Positions 19,401 through 26,817 of a stretch of DNA of 64,000 bases are shown here, in pieces. Under the pieces are notes generated by a model. The model worked only from the letters and a program-made list of their open reading frames with translations, did not search any database and had not been told where the DNA came from. Where the stretch lies: NCBI RefSeq assembly GCF_030846775.1, contig NZ_CP132910.1, positions 4,839,001-4,903,000 on the forward strand. Reading direction: 5' to 3'. Each line of letters starts with the position of its first letter. Position 1 is the stretch's first letter. Source of the DNA: Geothrix sp. 21YS21S-2. Lineage in GTDB: Bacteria; Acidobacteriota; Holophagae; Holophagales; Holophagaceae. Position numbers and translations under genes: made by a program.

Positions 19401-21263
19401 GAGAGCCTGGTGGAGCTCCAGGCCAAGCTCGGCCGGCGCCCCCTGCACCTGATCGTGGGCACCGACGTGCTGGAGGGGGCCTCGGCCTACCGCAGGCCGG
19501 CATCGCCCATCTGGGCCATCCCGCACCTCCTGATCACCCGCGAGGAGGCCAACTCAAGGCGCTGGGAGGGCATGCTGGAGCAGTTCACGGCCGGGGTGCA
19601 GGTCTTCCAGGTGGGCGCCCGCATGAAGACGGTCTCCAGCACCTCCCTGCGCGAGGCCTTCGACCGGCGCGGGGAGCTGGACCTGTACTGCGACCCGCTC
19701 GTGGCCCGGACCCTCCTGGAGCGCCGGCTCTACGTCAACTACCCCGCCCGCAAGGAGGAGATCTTCGAGTCCCAGTGGAAGCTGCGCTTCGCCCGGGAGG
19801 GAAGGGGGCTGCCCACGGGCCTGGTGCCGCTGGCGCAGCTGGACACGGTGCGCGCGGTGACGCGCTGGACGGGCCACAAGCCCCGCACCGCCGTCCTGCA
19901 GTCGCGGGAGACCGGGGAGGACCTGGCGGCCATCACCTGGGTGGCCGGCACCGCCGCGGCCCTGCCCGTGGCCCTGGAGGACGAATCCCTGGCGGGGCTG
20001 GCGGGAGGCCGGCTGATGGGTTCGGGAGCCCTGGTGGAAGCCGTGGGCTGCAGCCCCGGGGACACTTCCCTGGTGGACCTGGACCAGCTCCTCTCCCGCA
20101 TCATCGGCCAGTGGTTCAGCGAGGGCCTCCTCTTCGCCCTCATCGGCGTGCCGGAGCAGGGCGGGGAGCGGCTCTGGAAGCTCCTGCGCCACCACGGCGC
20201 GGGCTGGCTGGGGGACCACGCCGGCGGCGCGCGCGGGTTGCGCTGGGCCGGCATCGAGCTCACCCGGCCCCTGGTGATGATCCACGACCTGGAGCAGCTC
20301 CTCCAGCACCCCTACCTGGGCGCGGAGCCGGTGGAGGAGGTCATCCTGAAGCTCCGCAGGTCCCTGGCCGGGTTCTTCGCCGAGCGCATGCCCGGCAGCG
20401 GCCTCCTGCACATCCACGAGAAGGAGATCAAGCGCCAGCTTTCGGCCTGGACCCAGGAGCGGCTCGCCAAGGAGGGCCCCGGCTGGGTGGCCCTGGGCCT
20501 GGGGCGGCAGTTCTCCCGGGACACCATCGGCAACGTCCCCACCCTCTCCCTGGACATCGAGCGCTACCTCACCGGGCAGGGCTACGAGGCCGGCGTGGGC
20601 CCCTCCTACGGAAGCCCCAGCCTGGAGCGCCAGCTGACCACCGCGCGGGAACTGGGCCGCAACGCCATCCTCCTGGTCCCCTTCCTGGACAGCGCCGACC
20701 AGGTGATCCGGATCCAGGAGGCCTGCCGGAAGGTGAAGATCCGGCTGCGGGAGGTCTTCGTGGGCGCCACCAGCGCCTCCGTGAACGCCGCCCTGCACAT
20801 GGCCGGCGTGCCCCACCGCACCGGCCTGGTGGTGCCCCACTGGCGCGGCGTCGTGCGCGAAAGCGCCGTGATCCCCTTCGTGGGCGGCTGGACCATCCGG
20901 GACCGCCGCTCCATGGGCCTGTCGCTCACGCCGAGCCTGAACGACTGCCTCCCCTACCACAACCCGCACCCCCTCGGCCTCAGCTCCGAGGAGGCCCTGG
21001 ACTTCTCCCGGCTGGCCCTGGAGCAGTCCGCCCTCCTCTTCCAGGTCCTGGAGGACGCCTTCCGCGCCCACGAAGGCCGCCTCCTGAGCCTGGCCGACCT
21101 GGCCGCCGTGGTGCGCCACCCCCGGTGCCCGCCCTTCCCGAGGGGCTTCGTGCCGCCCCGGGACTGCGCTCCCAGCGAGTTCATCAGCCAGGACCTCGAG
21201 GCCCTGGCGCGGCTCCTTCCTGACGCCCACAAGGACCATCGGGCGGGATGGGGAAGACGGTGA
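16485..21263 (+). CDS. Giant HD-domain / HEAT-like / NadD-like nucleotidyltransferase fusion
   Basis: 1592 residues. An HD phosphohydrolase-like domain lies at about residues 120-240 (QDHVLGVTG, then GHDVGKFG as the HD pair). A long leucine-rich helical stretch, about 380-880, looks like HEAT or armadillo repeats. A nucleotidyltransferase domain at about 890-1090 has the HxGH-type motif in variant form ([17 protein letters not shown]) and a second motif SSTSLREA, as in NadD/CTP-transferases. The last 500 residues are unassigned; one part (residues about 1385-1480) includes a possible nucleotide- or sugar-phosphate-binding segment. The GTG start follows a G-rich site, downstream of a good promoter. 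Large cytidylyltransferase-like proteins with HD domains occur in some anaerobes such as Geobacter, but their function is not known to me. No signal peptide: cytoplasmic. Confidence 0.8.
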   Translation: MFDAVLLRHGWTVAPASLARAGAAEAPLDEALRLALEIAREDVPETLDAWREAMQAEARRRLYPQRFGTGEGRILGVADAFFPLADAARLRLPAPSSLSARLPFQALAEAEQAPWPSGEQYRRLLGHLEEEGFLVAMAMAQFWRGFSIQDHVLGVTGLALWIGRQLAKSIPVDLPLLHGGAIGHDVGKFGCVGDEAKRIPRLHYYYTHQYYASRDLGGLGHIATNHSCWDLELIRLPIETQVLIYCDFRVKDVKGPDGKWRMEVISLKEAFDTILDKLEDVDAEKRLRYQAVYRKLRDMEDYALSLGVELDPPGFEVSRRRRPWLPPGLDIVALMAGNQRPDTVALAAGGQVPSTARLVATAHNIGVMERLRDLPALRRLLEEARSFNGWRDLRTYVGIVGDYAPAFSEEQKALALDFFRELLSHPDDDIRYQAACRMADLLALGEVEWRKDLPVGAALEERPWVMPHVIAVLDLLDLAPKEAAEDMGPEEQILYGVPIFLRRFFSRANPKLAAEALPQVVERLLGRAADRRPLSALYTCESFELLAREMDPAGRLRLPKLIRTWGFHEVANVRLMAWRVLHVLANFGQQEPALLEEVGHCVDALGAYARPTATVAELFLLERCAALSGRAVLADRCREMRGKGRSPIREVMLRNLKGQTGWVEKKVACDFLVSLVSGPDFDSRLVGEVGFHLANLLKVSRVEGTRFHAGRCLVGLIPLLTDTQRNDLAIELLRSLQLDGEGVTRYLPRFLGPLLASLPAQELDELLDDMALDARRGAEGLQQLLVQASTWLILALPLEAMGRILRLAGLLLGALADSRVSVAHEGYAHVAVLLDWLREAPDPRLAPILAHVTKKVLTLVKHLPGERARFFLAAEALSSLDKALAACPVAFPRAPRVGFLPGTFDPFTSAHGEMVHKALAHCEEVFVQVDDFSWRKHAQPRYVRDELAWMALSTIPGAYIFPFDPPVNIANTESLVELQAKLGRRPLHLIVGTDVLEGASAYRRPASPIWAIPHLLITREEANSRRWEGMLEQFTAGVQVFQVGARMKTVSSTSLREAFDRRGELDLYCDPLVARTLLERRLYVNYPARKEEIFESQWKLRFAREGRGLPTGLVPLAQLDTVRAVTRWTGHKPRTAVLQSRETGEDLAAITWVAGTAAALPVALEDESLAGLAGGRLMGSGALVEAVGCSPGDTSLVDLDQLLSRIIGQWFSEGLLFALIGVPEQGGERLWKLLRHHGAGWLGDHAGGARGLRWAGIELTRPLVMIHDLEQLLQHPYLGAEPVEEVILKLRRSLAGFFAERMPGSGLLHIHEKEIKRQLSAWTQERLAKEGPGWVALGLGRQFSRDTIGNVPTLSLDIERYLTGQGYEAGVGPSYGSPSLERQLTTARELGRNAILLVPFLDSADQVIRIQEACRKVKIRLREVFVGATSASVNAALHMAGVPHRTGLVVPHWRGVVRESAVIPFVGGWTIRDRRSMGLSLTPSLNDCLPYHNPHPLGLSSEEALDFSRLALEQSALLFQVLEDAFRAHEGRLLSLADLAAVVRHPRCPPFPRGFVPPRDCAPSEFISQDLEALARLLPDAHKDHRAGWGRR

Positions 21264-21519
21264 CGGGCCCTGCGAGGGTCCCGCGCGGCGGCGCCTGGAT
21301 TCAAGGCTCCTGACGGTCGCCCGGACGACATATCCGGTGGGGCAGGGAAGGCGGTGGCGCGACCTCCGCGTTGAATTCTTTTTGCCCAACGCCGGTCCCG
21401 CGCACGTTCGATGCATGGTGGGCCGGTGCATCGTTTCCTGTTCGTAAAACCGCCGAAAATCCCCCCTCCGCAGTTCCCCCGCCAAGCCTGTGTCCGGCCT
21501 CCCGGAATCCGGAGCCACT

Positions 21520-21534
21520 TTGACGGTCCGTCAA
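21520..21534. promoter_or_regulatory. Operator-like palindrome
   Basis: TTGACGG-T-CCGTCAA, a perfect dyad with 7-bp arms and a single central base. It lies about 135 bp upstream of the gdhA -35 box. The symmetry is typical of a dimeric repressor or activator site; the cognate regulator is not identifiable. Confidence 0.5.
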
Positions 21535-21668
21535 CCAAATAGGCGATCGAGCAAATAATCGATGAATCGGACCCTCCGTCCGCCCGGACCAATAGGGATG
21601 AATCATTTAATGCATTCAGGGGGCTTCGTGATGAATGTCACAGGATTTAGGAAGGGCCCAAATAGTTA

Positions 21669-21696
21669 TTGACCCAAAAAGGTACCTTCTGATAAT
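21669..21696 (+). promoter_or_regulatory. Sigma-70-type promoter of gdhA
   Basis: TTGACC (21669-21674), a 16-bp spacer and GATAAT (21691-21696). The start point near 21703 gives a leader of about 159 nt. The leader contains several GC-rich inverted segments, for example CCTCCTGGGAGG and CCCCGGACCGGGG, so attenuation or another RNA control is possible. Confidence 0.65.
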
Positions 21697-21861
21697 TGGG
21701 GCCGAGAACGCTGAGGTTCACAAAGTGTTCCCAGAGGCAGGCCTCCATTGGATCCAGCCTCCTGGGAGGTGTTTGTCCAGCCCCGGACCGGGGCCCGCAG
21801 AGCCGTACCTTCCTCCCTGTAATCCAACCACCCCCCCCGGGGCAACTCCAAGGAGTCATTT

Positions 21862-23235
21862 ATGACCTTCTCACTCACACTGCCCGTCTCCAGTGTCAGC
21901 CAGTACGTCCAGATCTTCTTCGACAGGCTCATCGCCAAGAACCCTGGAGAGAACGAGTTCCACCAGGCGGTGAAGGAGGTCGTGGAAACCCTGGTGCCCT
22001 GCCTGGAACGGCACCCCGAATACCTCAGCCACCGGATCCTCGAGCGCATCACCGAGCCGGACCGCATCATCCAGTTCCGCGTCACCTGGCAGGACGACAA
22101 GGGCGAGATCCAGGTCAACAAGGCCTACCGGGTGGAGTTCAACAACGCCATCGGGCCCTACAAGGGAGGCCTTCGCCTGCATCCGTCGGTGAACCTGGGC
22201 ATCCTGAAGTTCCTGGGCTTCGAGCAGATCCTCAAGAACAGCCTCACCACGGTGCCCATGGGCGGCGCCAAGGGCGGGTCGGACTTCGATCCCAAGGGCA
22301 AGTCGGACTGGGAGGTCATGCGCTTCTGCCAGGCCTTCATGAAGGAGCTCTTCCATCACATCGGCGCCAACATCGACGTGCCCGCGGGCGACATCGGCGT
22401 GGGCGGGCGCGAGATCGGCTACCTCTTCGGCGAATACAAGAAGCTCACCCACTCCTGGGAGGGCGTGCTCACCGGCAAGGGCCTGGCGTGGGGCGGCTCC
22501 CTGATCCGGCCGGAAGCCACCGGCTACGGCGCCACCTATTTCGCGGAGGAGATGCTCAATACCCGCGGCGACAGCCTGAAGGGCAAGATCTGCGCCGTGT
22601 CGGGCTCGGGCAACGTGGCCCAGTACACCATCCAGAAGGTGAACCAGTTCGGCGGCAAGGTCATCACCCTTTCCGACAGCAACGGCACGATCGTGGACAA
22701 GAACGGCATCGACGCCGACAAGCTGGCCTACGTCCTCGACCTCAAGAACAACCGCCGCGGCCGCATCCAGGAGTACGCCGACAAGTTCAAGTGCGAGTAC
22801 TTCGAAGGCATGCGCCCCTGGTTCGTGAAGTGCGACGTGGCCTTCCCCAGCGCCACCCAGAACGAGCTGAACAAGGAAGAGGCCCAGATGCTCGTGGACC
22901 ACGGCTGCTTCGTGGTCTCCGAGGGCGCCAACATGCCGAGCACCCCCGACGCCGTCGAGGTTTTCCTCAAGCACAAGATCCTCTACGGGCCCGGCAAGGC
23001 CGCCAATGCCGGCGGCGTGGCCACCTCCGGCCTGGAGATGGCGCAGAACGCCTGCTTCTCCAACTGGAGCACCCAGGAGGTGGACGCCAGGCTCCACAAC
23101 ATCATGAAGGGCATCCACAAGACCTGCGTCGACACCGCCAGGGAGTACGGCGACCCCGGCAACTATGTGCTCGGCGCCAATATCGGCGGCTTCATCAAGG
23201 TGGCCAACTCCATGATCGACCAGGGCCTCGTCTAG
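21862..23235 (+). CDS. gdhA: NADP-type glutamate dehydrogenase
   Basis: 457 residues, a hexameric glutamate dehydrogenase of the bacterial biosynthetic type: 2-oxoglutarate + ammonia + NAD(P)H to glutamate. The substrate-binding segment KGGLRLHPSVN and the catalytic lysine motif VPMGGAKGGSDFDPKGKSD lie near residues 105-155. The dinucleotide-binding motif CAVSGSGNVAQYT is near residue 250. Length and the N-terminal helical region match the NADP-dependent GdhA branch more than the NAD-dependent short form, but coenzyme preference is inferred. Start ATG at 21862 follows AAGGAG. A dedicated promoter and an operator-like palindrome lie upstream, so expression is probably regulated, perhaps by nitrogen supply. 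Confidence 0.96.
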   Translation: MTFSLTLPVSSVSQYVQIFFDRLIAKNPGENEFHQAVKEVVETLVPCLERHPEYLSHRILERITEPDRIIQFRVTWQDDKGEIQVNKAYRVEFNNAIGPYKGGLRLHPSVNLGILKFLGFEQILKNSLTTVPMGGAKGGSDFDPKGKSDWEVMRFCQAFMKELFHHIGANIDVPAGDIGVGGREIGYLFGEYKKLTHSWEGVLTGKGLAWGGSLIRPEATGYGATYFAEEMLNTRGDSLKGKICAVSGSGNVAQYTIQKVNQFGGKVITLSDSNGTIVDKNGIDADKLAYVLDLKNNRRGRIQEYADKFKCEYFEGMRPWFVKCDVAFPSATQNELNKEEAQMLVDHGCFVVSEGANMPSTPDAVEVFLKHKILYGPGKAANAGGVATSGLEMAQNACFSNWSTQEVDARLHNIMKGIHKTCVDTAREYGDPGNYVLGANIGGFIKVANSMIDQGLV

Positions 23236-23308
23236 GCTTTTAGCGAACAAGCTGGCCGGCGGGGACGTCTCGTATCCGCCGGCCATCCTGACGCTTCCCG
23301 GCCTGTGC

Positions 23309-23314
23309 TATGCT
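23309..23314 (+). promoter_or_regulatory. Extended -10 box (TGCTATGCT)
   Basis: TATGCT preceded by TG one base away, an extended -10 element. CTGACG at 23288-23293 may serve as a weak -35 with a 15-bp spacer. It rules out the ATG at 23310, which lies inside the box, as start of the next gene. Confidence 0.5.
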
Positions 23315-23354
23315 CATCGGCAAAATCACAGAAACATGGCTGCGGGAGCGGGAC

Positions 23355-24572
23355 ATGAAGCTCTTCGGGAACGAACGCGTGGTGCTGGCGGATGATCCGG
23401 CCACCGCGGAGCGTCTGGGATGGACCGTGCGCAGGCGGTCCGCCCCGGCACCGGAGATCGTCCTGGCGCCGGTGGCCGGCGACCCCCGGCGGGAACCCTG
23501 GATCGCCCAGGGGCGGGTCCCCCCCGGCGGGGGTGCCGGCATCCTCTGGAAAGGGCATGGGCGGGACTGGACCTACCTCCGGGAGGCGCCCGGCGTGGAC
23601 CGGTACCTGCGGGCCCTGGCCAGGCCGCCCAGGGTGCGCGACTTCACCGTGGGCATCTCGGGGCTGGGCCGGGTGGGGGGCCTCGCCGCCTCCGCGCTTT
23701 CGGCCGCGGCCACCGCCCACACCCGCATCGGCACCCTCCTGCTCCACGACTGCGATGCCGGCAACCTCGAGCGCATGGTTCAGGAGCTGGGCTCCGTGGC
23801 CAGCTGGAGGGGAAACTCCCCGCTGCCCCGGGTCGAGGCCGCGGGCCTTCCGGAGATGATGCGGCACTGCGACGCGTTCCTGTTCGCCGCGGCCAGCGCG
23901 GTGCCCCCTCTGGGCACCCCGGGGGACGTGCGCCTTCCCCAGTTCCAGCCCAACCGGGCCTGCCTGCAGGGGGCCCTGGACGCGGCCAACGCGGAGGGCT
24001 ACGCGGGCCTCTTCCTGATGGTCTCCGACCCCGTGGAGGTCCTGGCCCAGACCGCGTTCCACGACAGCAACGCCCCCGGTGGGGCCTGGCTGGGCACGGG
24101 GCTCGCCCCGGAGCGCCTGGGAGGCCTGGCCCTGGGCGTGATGTGGGGCCGGGCCATGGCCGAGGCCGCGGCCGTGGGCCAGCGGGAGCGCGTGGCCCGC
24201 ACGGGCGTGCCCTACGGACCCCATTCCGCCGAGGTGCTGGTCTTCGACGACCCCGCCGCACCGGACCCGGCCCTCTGCGAGGCCATGACCCGCACGGCGC
24301 GCACCGGCAACTACCGGGTGCGGGACCTGGGCTTCCTCCCGTACATCGGGCCGGCCCTCTCCTCCATCGTGCTCACGCTCCCCGAGCTCCTCGCGGGCAA
24401 GGAGGTGCTGGCCAGCAGCTTCGTGGACGGCGTCTACTTCGGCGCGCCCTGCAGGCTCCGATGGGGCCTTTCGCCCACGCGAAGGCGCATCGCCCCGGAG
24501 GTCCGCGGGCAGCTGGAGGACCTCCACCTGCTGCTGCGGAACCGGATGTCGGGCCTGGGGATCGCCTTCTAG
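23355..24572 (+). CDS. Lactate/malate-dehydrogenase-like protein
   Basis: 405 residues from the ATG at 23355, preceded by GGAGCGGGAC. After a divergent N-terminal 90 residues there is a Rossmann fold with FTVGISGLGRVGGLAASAL, then LLLHDCDAGNLERMVQEL (the acidic residue after beta-2 that binds NAD), CDAFLFAAASAVP and the VSDPVEVLAQTAF segment that in LDH/MDH carries the conserved asparagine (here VSDP in place of VTNP). A histidine candidate lies in PYGPHSAEV. The order of motifs is that of the LDH/MDH superfamily, but the protein is longer, and the key VTNPVD motif and the arginine loop are altered. Whether it is an active 2-hydroxyacid dehydrogenase is uncertain. No partner genes are evident. 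Confidence 0.7.
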   Translation: MKLFGNERVVLADDPATAERLGWTVRRRSAPAPEIVLAPVAGDPRREPWIAQGRVPPGGGAGILWKGHGRDWTYLREAPGVDRYLRALARPPRVRDFTVGISGLGRVGGLAASALSAAATAHTRIGTLLLHDCDAGNLERMVQELGSVASWRGNSPLPRVEAAGLPEMMRHCDAFLFAAASAVPPLGTPGDVRLPQFQPNRACLQGALDAANAEGYAGLFLMVSDPVEVLAQTAFHDSNAPGGAWLGTGLAPERLGGLALGVMWGRAMAEAAAVGQRERVARTGVPYGPHSAEVLVFDDPAAPDPALCEAMTRTARTGNYRVRDLGFLPYIGPALSSIVLTLPELLAGKEVLASSFVDGVYFGAPCRLRWGLSPTRRRIAPEVRGQLEDLHLLLRNRMSGLGIAF

Positions 24573-24584
24573 CGCCGCCGGGCG

Positions 24585-26420
24585 CTAGTTGATGGTGAAC
24601 ACCTCCACGGTGTACGCGTGCCAGTCGAAGGCGGTGCCGTTCTTCACGGGGCGCACCCAGATGCGGGCGCCTCCGTAGGAGCCGGCGGCGGGGGGCGCCA
24701 GAAGGGTGGCCCACTGGGCGTGGTCCACCGGGGCCTGGAACGTGAACAGGCGGGTGGCGCCGTTCCAGGTCACGGACTCCACCACGGTCTGGAGATCCCC
24801 GGTGAAGTCCAGGGTCACCGTCATGGGGGAGAAGGCGGGCCCGGCGAAGGGCGTCTGGTAGCTGATTCCCAGGGTTCCGGAACCGGCCGCGGGGCCGTCG
24901 GAGTAGGCCTTGGTGATGACGGCAACGGGGAGCCGTTCGGGCGCCAGGATCAGCTGGTGGACCTGCCAGGAGCCGGAGACCGTGTCCCAGGCGAGGTTGG
25001 CGTATCCGGCCGCGGGGAGCCTGGCGGCATTGGCGGCGGCGAGGGTGTCCACCAGGTCCTGCACCACGCTGCTGGCGCCTGACGGAAGGCCGAAGTACCA
25101 CCAGCTGAAGGGGCTGGCGGTGCCCTGTTCGTAGGCCCAGGTGCGGGCGCCGGGGTCGTCCGGGCCGTTCACGATGCCGCCGGCCATGGGCAGGTGGGTC
25201 AGGGCGGGCCACCCGAAGGTGAGTCCCGTGGCGGTGGCGGAGGTGACGAAGCCCTCGTCATGGGCGTTGTTGACGTTGACCGCCGTGGCCGTGGTGCCGG
25301 CGCTGTCCAGCTGCACGTCCACGCGGACCCCGCGCCAGATGTTCCGGAGGGGGGCGGTGCCCGTGCCCATGGCCACGGTGCTGTGGAAGGTCCACACCGT
25401 GCCTGCATCCACCTTCACGGTCTGGCCCAGCCAGCGCTCCCGCAGGGTGCTGGCGGCGACGTTCTTCGTGAACACGGTGAAGGAGCTGCCGGCGAGGTCG
25501 ACGCGGCGCACGAGGCCCTCGGGGGTTCTCGCGGGGAGGGTGGCCGCGTCGGCGGCGTACCACACGCGCCGGGCGTAGAGGCTCCCGTCGGCGTTGAGGT
25601 TCGAGGCCACCAGCGCGTAGGCGCCGGCCTTGAGGCCCGCCAGGGTGCCGGCGGCCTTGGCGTCGGCGTCCAGGTAGATGGTGCCGGCGTCCACCCCGTA
25701 GGTGAAGGAGGCGCCCCGGGCGTCGGTGAGGGTGAACCCGGTGGCGGTGGCGGCGGTCACCTTCCCCAGCTTGCGGGCGAACTGCAGGTCCTGGATGTTC
25801 GCGGGCAGGGCCTTGTGGCGCACCTGGAGGTTGAGGATGACCTTCTGCACGCCGCCGATGGTCTCCTGGACGATGGAGAGGGGATGGGCGAGGTCGAAGT
25901 CGGCCTGCAGGCTGGCCGTGGCGCCCGCGGCCACCGTCAGGGACGGGTCGATGACCACGTTGATCTGGCCCTTGCCGGAGGGGTCGATGACGGTGATGTC
26001 GGCGGCGGGAATGGCGGTCCCGCCGTCGTCCACGAGGATCATGGAGGCGGGCGTGGTGTCGATGGTGAGCTGGAGCCGGTCGTAGGTGCCCGCGGCCACG
26101 GGGACCTTGCCCAGGAGCTCGGCCACGCTGGCGAGATCCACGAGGTTCACCATGCCCGAGGCGGGGTTGGCCGGGTCCGCGGCCCACACCTGGGTCCAGG
26201 CCTGGTCGGCCTGGTTGCGCAGGCTCGCGGTCTTGAGCACCACCGACACCTGCTGCCAGGAATCGGAGGGGGCGTCGGTGACGGCGAGGTTCAGGCTGCC
26301 GGTGCCCGCGGCGTGGGCGGGCCGGGTCCCGCTGGCGGTGCCGCCGCACGCGGCCAGGATGCCGAGTGCCGCCAGGGCGGTCAGGAGGACCCCGGATCGG
26401 AAGGAACGGGAAACGTTCAT
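24585..26420 (-). CDS. DUF4382-type lipoprotein
   Basis: 611 residues. The N terminus is a lipoprotein signal (LLTALAALGILAACGG, cysteine near residue 25). The next 150 residues (LNLAVTDAPSDSWQQVSVVL ... TYDRLQLTID) match the DUF4382 domain, a beta-rich extracytoplasmic domain. The middle contains repeated GFTLTDARGASFTYGVDAGT-like beta modules as in DUF5666. The last 200 residues are unassigned. Start at ATG 26420, which has GGAG upstream; an in-frame extension to 26642 was rejected because it runs through the tRNA gene and carries no homology. The gene is divergent from tRNA-Leu and from the giant Ig-repeat lipoprotein. Role unknown; cell-surface or periplasmic. Confidence 0.82.
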   Translation of the reverse strand: MNVSRSFRSGVLLTALAALGILAACGGTASGTRPAHAAGTGSLNLAVTDAPSDSWQQVSVVLKTASLRNQADQAWTQVWAADPANPASGMVNLVDLASVAELLGKVPVAAGTYDRLQLTIDTTPASMILVDDGGTAIPAADITVIDPSGKGQINVVIDPSLTVAAGATASLQADFDLAHPLSIVQETIGGVQKVILNLQVRHKALPANIQDLQFARKLGKVTAATATGFTLTDARGASFTYGVDAGTIYLDADAKAAGTLAGLKAGAYALVASNLNADGSLYARRVWYAADAATLPARTPEGLVRRVDLAGSSFTVFTKNVAASTLRERWLGQTVKVDAGTVWTFHSTVAMGTGTAPLRNIWRGVRVDVQLDSAGTTATAVNVNNAHDEGFVTSATATGLTFGWPALTHLPMAGGIVNGPDDPGARTWAYEQGTASPFSWWYFGLPSGASSVVQDLVDTLAAANAARLPAAGYANLAWDTVSGSWQVHQLILAPERLPVAVITKAYSDGPAAGSGTLGISYQTPFAGPAFSPMTVTLDFTGDLQTVVESVTWNGATRLFTFQAPVDHAQWATLLAPPAAGSYGGARIWVRPVKNGTAFDWHAYTVEVFTIN

Positions 26421-26570
26421 CGGATACTCCACTGGAAGAAGGGGGAACATCCATGTTCCAGAGTGGACAGTGCCAAAGGATGACTCCTGGAGAAGGCACG
26501 GTAAAGGGTACGGAACGGATTTTTCCCCCGGGTGCAGCGTGCGGGATGGTCCGGACCCCGCCCGCCCCGG

Positions 26571-26576
26571 TAGACT
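26571..26576 (+). promoter_or_regulatory. TAGACT -10 box of tRNA-Leu
   Basis: TAGACT 14 bp before the mature tRNA 5' end, a spacing that suits a short 5' leader removed by RNase P. The -35 region is GC-rich and not convincing. Confidence 0.5.
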
Positions 26577-26590
26577 GGAACCCAAGCAGG

Positions 26591-26676
26591 GCCCCCATGG
26601 CGGAATGGCAGACGCTGGCGACTTAAAATCGCCCTCCAGCAATGGAATCCCGGTTCGACCCCGGGTGGGGGCACCA
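26591..26676 (+). tRNA. tRNA-Leu (anticodon TAA)
   Basis: 86 nt with encoded CCA. Acceptor stem GCCCCCA pairs with TGGGGGC, discriminator A. Anticodon stem GGCGA/TCGCC encloses loop CTTAAAA with anticodon TAA at 26634-26636. The T arm is CCCGG-TTCGACC-CCGGG. The long variable arm of a class II tRNA fits leucine. It reads UUA codons, which are very rare in this GC-rich window. Confidence 0.96.
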
Positions 26677-26779
26677 TGCCCGCGGCTGGAACCGGCAACG
26701 CGGGAGGGACCTCCGGACGAGTCCTTGCAAAGAGGAGAATTAGATCAACTTTTCCGGCCGTGCCACCGATAGGTTCCTC

Positions 26780-26797
26780 AGCGGGCTTTTGCCCGCT
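26780..26797 (+). promoter_or_regulatory. Hairpin in the leader of the Ig-repeat lipoprotein gene
   Basis: AGCGGGC-TTTT-GCCCGCT, a perfect 7-bp stem ending 8 bp before the GGAG ribosome-binding site of the next gene. There is no T-run after it, so it is more likely a leader structure than a terminator. Confidence 0.45.
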
Positions 26798-26817
26798 CGG
26801 TGCTCCGGAGACTCGGA

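Larger units (their letters stand above)
21264..21861. other. Long regulatory spacer upstream of gdhA
   Basis: Almost 600 bp without a credible gene. It is more AT-rich than its surroundings between 21500 and 21720. It holds a 7-1-7 palindrome, a good sigma-70-type promoter and a structured-looking leader for gdhA, listed separately. I see nothing recognisable in 21264-21500. Confidence 0.7.

Noticed and set aside
16464-19526. 1020-codon minus-strand frame opposite the HD/NadD fusion
   Set aside because: Shadow frame, His/Gln/Gly-rich, without start signal or recognisable motif.
23310-23354. ATG at 23310 as start of the LDH/MDH-like gene
   Set aside because: The codon lies inside the -10 element TATGCT; the ATG at 23355 has a good ribosome-binding site.
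26458-26475. TGGCAC box upstream of the DUF4382-type lipoprotein as sigma-54 promoter
   Set aside because: The -12 position reads ACTCT in place of TTGCW, so the GG-N10-GC rule fails.
26421-26642. N-terminal extension of the DUF4382-type lipoprotein
   Set aside because: The added 74 codons run through tRNA-Leu, lack homology and would bury the lipoprotein signal peptide inside the protein.
26680-26817. Cyclic-di-GMP (GEMM) riboswitch before the Ig-repeat lipoprotein
   Set aside because: A hairpin is present, but the conserved GEMM core and tetraloop-receptor sequences are not found.
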